A stretch of 14,638 nt of DNA from Sulfurimonas sp. Its GTDB lineage: Bacteria > Campylobacterota > Campylobacteria > Campylobacterales > Sulfurimonadaceae. Position numbers and translations under genes: made by a program. Shown piece after piece: positions 13,564 through 14,638 of this stretch. The stretch is from positions 1-14,638 of the forward strand of contig JALSKR010000152.1 in assembly GCA_026988735.1 (NCBI GenBank), written 5' to 3'. Within the stretch, counting starts at the first letter, position 1. Each line of letters starts with the position of its first letter. Below the pieces are notes generated by a model that was not told the DNA's origin, ran no database searches, and saw nothing but the letters and a program-made list of their open reading frames with translations.

Positions 13564-14638
13564 TATATTTTTTCTGATTTTTGTCTCTTCTTTGTTTGCA
13601 AATCCTTTGCAGGATGCTTTGAACAAAGCCAAACCAGGCGCTGTCATCAAGCTGCATAACGGCACATATTATGGCAATCTTGTCATTGACAAACCTGTTA
13701 CTCTTCTGGGGATTGGAAAAAATGTTGCAATCAGAGGGGATGCAAAGGGTTCGGTCATCACAATACACAGTTCCCAGGTTCGTTTAAAAAATCTTTTTAT
13801 CAGCAACAGTGGAAAAAATATGCAAAAAATTGATGCTGCTGTTGCTCTGAAACAGGTAAAATATTGCGAAATCAGTAATTGCAGAATACAAAATGTTTTG
13901 TATGGAATTGACATGGACAGGGTAGAACACACAGCCATTGAATATAATGACATTACAGTGGCAAAGAATGATATTGCACTGCGCGGCAATGCCCTGAAAC
14001 TCTATTATTCCCATTATAATACCATTAGGGGAAATAACATTCATCATACAAGAGATGTAACGCTGAACTATTCCCATCATAATGTTTTTCAGGATAATAC
14101 CTTTACACATAACAGATTTGCAACACATTTGGAATTAAGCAATGCCAATGTTTTTAAACACAACAGTTACATGTATAACTCTGTGGCTATGATGTTTATG
14201 GGTGCAAAAGAGACAAAGGTTCTTGCAAATAAAATTTACAGTTCTACAGGAGCCGCTGGCATCGGCGTCATGATAGGAAGTGTTTCAAATTTTGTATTTA
14301 CAGGCAACAGTGTCCGTTATAATGCAAAAGGCATCTACATTCAGGGAGCGGAAAAAGCACGGGGAATGAAACGATACTTTAAAAATAATGAAATAGCCTA
14401 CAATGCAGAAGCATTGCATTTTCATGTCTCCATCAGAGACAATACCATTGTGCATAATAAGTTTTTTGGAAATATTGATGATGTGCTTAAGGATATCGGA
14501 GGCAATTTTGACGCTTCTAATGTTGTAGAGTACAATTACTGGGACAGGTATGACGGTTTTGATGCAAACGGTGACGGAATCGGTGACACCCCCTACCGTA
14601 TTTATCAGCATGCTGACCTTCTTTGGCAGGAGAACAAC
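13526..14638 (+). CDS. Second NosD-like beta-helix protein, 3' end beyond window
   Basis: 371 codons open to the window end. Starting at TTG 13526, the N-terminus (MQISWKRYINFISIFFLIFV then SSLFA) is a good Sec signal, with cleavage before ANPLQDAL. The rest is a NosD-type right-handed beta-helix that parallels NosD rung by rung: AKPGAVIKLHNGTYYGN, CEISNC, NAEALHFH, then NYWDRYDGFDANGDGIGDTP near the break. It is a diverged paralogue, not a copy. Residues differ most in the middle, where it is richer in His and Met (SHYN, NIHHTRD, YSHHN, MYNSVAMMFMG). The gene overlaps the PAS gene by 38 nt in another frame. It may handle copper or another ligand for NosZ or a second enzyme. Only the expected C-terminal tail is missing. 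Confidence 0.85.
   Translation, partial: MQISWKRYINFISIFFLIFVSSLFANPLQDALNKAKPGAVIKLHNGTYYGNLVIDKPVTLLGIGKNVAIRGDAKGSVITIHSSQVRLKNLFISNSGKNMQKIDAAVALKQVKYCEISNCRIQNVLYGIDMDRVEHTAIEYNDITVAKNDIALRGNALKLYYSHYNTIRGNNIHHTRDVTLNYSHHNVFQDNTFTHNRFATHLELSNANVFKHNSYMYNSVAMMFMGAKETKVLANKIYSSTGAAGIGVMIGSVSNFVFTGNSVRYNAKGIYIQGAEKARGMKRYFKNNEIAYNAEALHFHVSIRDNTIVHNKFFGNIDDVLKDIGGNFDASNVVEYNYWDRYDGFDANGDGIGDTPYRIYQHADLLWQENN

Overview
The window is AT-rich, gene-dense and almost entirely plus-strand. It carries a complete nitrous oxide reductase (nos) cluster of the type found in Campylobacterota such as Wolinella and Sulfurimonas: a clade II NosZ with a Sec-type signal and a C-terminal haem c domain, then nosB, D, G, C1, C2, H, F, Y, L in that order. 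The family, gene order and codon use suggest a Campylobacterota chemolithotroph or respiratory bacterium. Genus is not decided by what I can see.

Layout. (1) 1-141 holds a terminator hairpin from an upstream unit and a weak promoter. (2) 142-1249 is a pair of overlapping YeeE/YedE-type half-transporters, probably for thiosulfate or another sulfur compound. (3) 1256-3390 begins with a CRP/FNR-type promoter and carries a small secreted protein of unknown function, a CRP/FNR-family regulator without FeS-cluster cysteines, and a two-TM PilJ/NarX-like sensor with no output domain. (4) 3403-6104 is nosZ with its own promoter, containing a 20-bp perfect palindrome, followed by a strong hairpin without a T-tract. 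(5) 6162 to the window end is one long operon with its own CRP/FNR-type box: nosB-nosD-nosG-nosC1-nosC2-nosH-nosF-nosY-nosL, then a stand-alone Aer-like PAS protein and a second nosD-like gene that runs off the window.

How it works together. NosG and NosH (FeS proteins related to NapG and NapH) are expected to draw electrons from menaquinol and pass them to the monohaem cytochromes NosC1 and NosC2. These would feed the haem c domain of NosZ, then CuA, then CuZ, where N2O is reduced to N2. NosD, NosF, NosY and NosL are the maturation machinery for the CuZ site. NosB is a membrane protein specific to clade II clusters. Three promoters share the TGA-N6-TCA core placed 29.5-30.5 nt upstream of a -10 hexamer, the class II activator geometry. 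The regulator in part 3 is a natural candidate to control them.

The least conventional parts are the tail (PAS protein plus a second NosD with a TTG start inside the PAS gene), the regulator/sensor pair at the head, and a NosL with no cysteine.
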